64,000 bases of DNA from Marinibacterium anthonyi. Lineage in GTDB: Bacteria; Pseudomonadota; Alphaproteobacteria; Rhodobacterales; Rhodobacteraceae. Below, one piece after another: positions 63,479-64,000 of this stretch. Position numbers and translations under genes: made by a program. The stretch covers positions 1,165,501-1,229,500 of the forward strand of contig CP031585.1 in NCBI GenBank assembly GCA_003217735.2. Reading direction: 5' to 3'. The stretch's first letter is position 1, and each line of letters begins with the position of its first letter. Under the pieces are notes generated by a model. That model saw only the letters and a program-made list of their open reading frames with translations. It made no database searches and was not told the origin of the DNA.

Positions 63479-64000
63479 CTACGCGGTAGCCGCCACCGCC
63501 AGCCGGTCTCTCAGCCGCTCGACATCCGCGGCCTTCATGCCCCCGGCCAACAGGTACCCTTCGGCCCCGCCATGTGCGCGTCGCAGGTGGGCCAGAACGC
63601 TCAGCATGTCGTCGTCGCGGGCCGCCAGAAGACGGTCCACGATCGTCGGCGGGGCACCGCGCGCCAAGGCTTGCGCGCGCAAACGGTCCAGCAGCCCGGG
63701 GGCGTGGCGGGTGGTGTCGGAATAGTTCCGGGCGATGTCGCCGGGCGCCGCCCCCAGCAGGTCCAGCAGCAGCGCGGCGACCAGCCCGGTGCGATCCTTG
63801 CCCGCGGTGCAGTGGAAGACCACCGCGCCGCATTCCACACCCGCCATGGCCGTCAGCACCCTGACAAACGCCTTGGGCGCGGCCGTCAGCGCCATGATGT
63901 AGCGGTTCGACAATGTCAGGCCGGGGTCCTGGGACAGGACTGCCGTCACCGGGGCCAGACCCTCGAAGACGGGGACATGGATCCTGTCGGGGAAAGCCGC
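63479..64000 (-). CDS. Tyrosine-protein phosphatase, partial
   Basis: The frame is open to the right edge of the window (the 5' end lies outside). The signature loop VFHCTAGKDRTG (C-x-x-G-K-D-R-T-G) marks the Tyr_phosphatase_3 (dual-specificity/phosphoinositide-like) family; the C-terminal helical part (LLSVLAHLRRAHGG-like) is complete. In roseobacters its substrate is unknown. The 63355-63478 gap before it shows nothing recognisable. Confidence 0.85.
   Translation of the reverse strand, partial: AAFPDRIHVPVFEGLAPVTAVLSQDPGLTLSNRYIMALTAAPKAFVRVLTAMAGVECGAVVFHCTAGKDRTGLVAALLLDLLGAAPGDIARNYSDTTRHAPGLLDRLRAQALARGAPPTIVDRLLAARDDDMLSVLAHLRRAHGGAEGYLLAGGMKAADVERLRDRLAVAATA

Overview
ORGANISM. High-GC DNA with tightly packed operons, many LysR/TetR-controlled catabolic genes, oligopeptide ABC transporters and a ptsP (EI-Ntr) tail. 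This fits a chromosome of a marine alphaproteobacterium of the Rhodobacteraceae (roseobacter) type. This is an inference from gene families and style; no rRNA or other marker gene is present.

LAYOUT. (1) 1-22.8 kb, host chromosome. It holds the ptsP 3' end; a TetR/MFS pair with a clear operator; a LysR/ring-cleaving dioxygenase/pirin operon that ends in two chimeric genes left by internal deletions; a 0.9 kb gene-free segment with DnaA boxes; a LysR-enol-lactonase pair; an AtoE/YciI/muconolactone-isomerase-like/SDR operon divergent from a 3-hydroxyacyl-CoA dehydrogenase/cyclase pair; and a complete peptide ABC transporter operon ending in a D-aminopeptidase-like hydrolase. (2) 23.0-54.1 kb, three mobile elements in tandem at one tRNA-Cys gene. 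All three integrases point toward the tRNA, and copies of the tRNA-Cys 3' half (28256, 40341, 54014) separate the elements. Element 1 is a stump (xis + integrase). Element 2 (about 9.6 kb without IS66) has a replication-type HTH gene with internal iterons, its own tRNA-Leu, TerL, HNH, HK97 capsid, protease, connector, portal and integrase. Element 3 (about 11 kb without IS21) has Nu1-type TerS, GpA-type TerL, two Arc proteins, a MerR-like regulator, lambda-type portal, protease-capsid fusion, gpW-like and DUF2190 proteins, xis and integrase. Neither element 2 nor 3 has tail, lysis or obvious DNA polymerase genes. They look like capsid-forming phage satellites (cf-PICI-like) that would need a helper phage. 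(3) 54.2-64 kb, host chromosome again. It starts with an IS-damaged zone (IS256 with a frameshift, an IS3 remnant, a truncated flavodoxin), followed by two esterases, a LysR with divergent DHA2 MFS + aldo/keto reductase, a cytochrome P460/DUF4405 pair and a partial tyrosine phosphatase.

HOW IT WORKS TOGETHER. The two intact satellites carry unrelated packaging and capsid systems but the same integration architecture: paired arm sites lie exactly 67 and 55 bp before each tRNA-derived core, with a repeat sequence that follows the integrase type. Later IS activity has damaged the array. Two identical IS66 copies in opposite orientation split integrase 1 and the element 2 replication gene; an IS21 copy sits between left-end arm sites of element 3; and an IS3 without target duplication marks a deletion that removed the left end of element 1.
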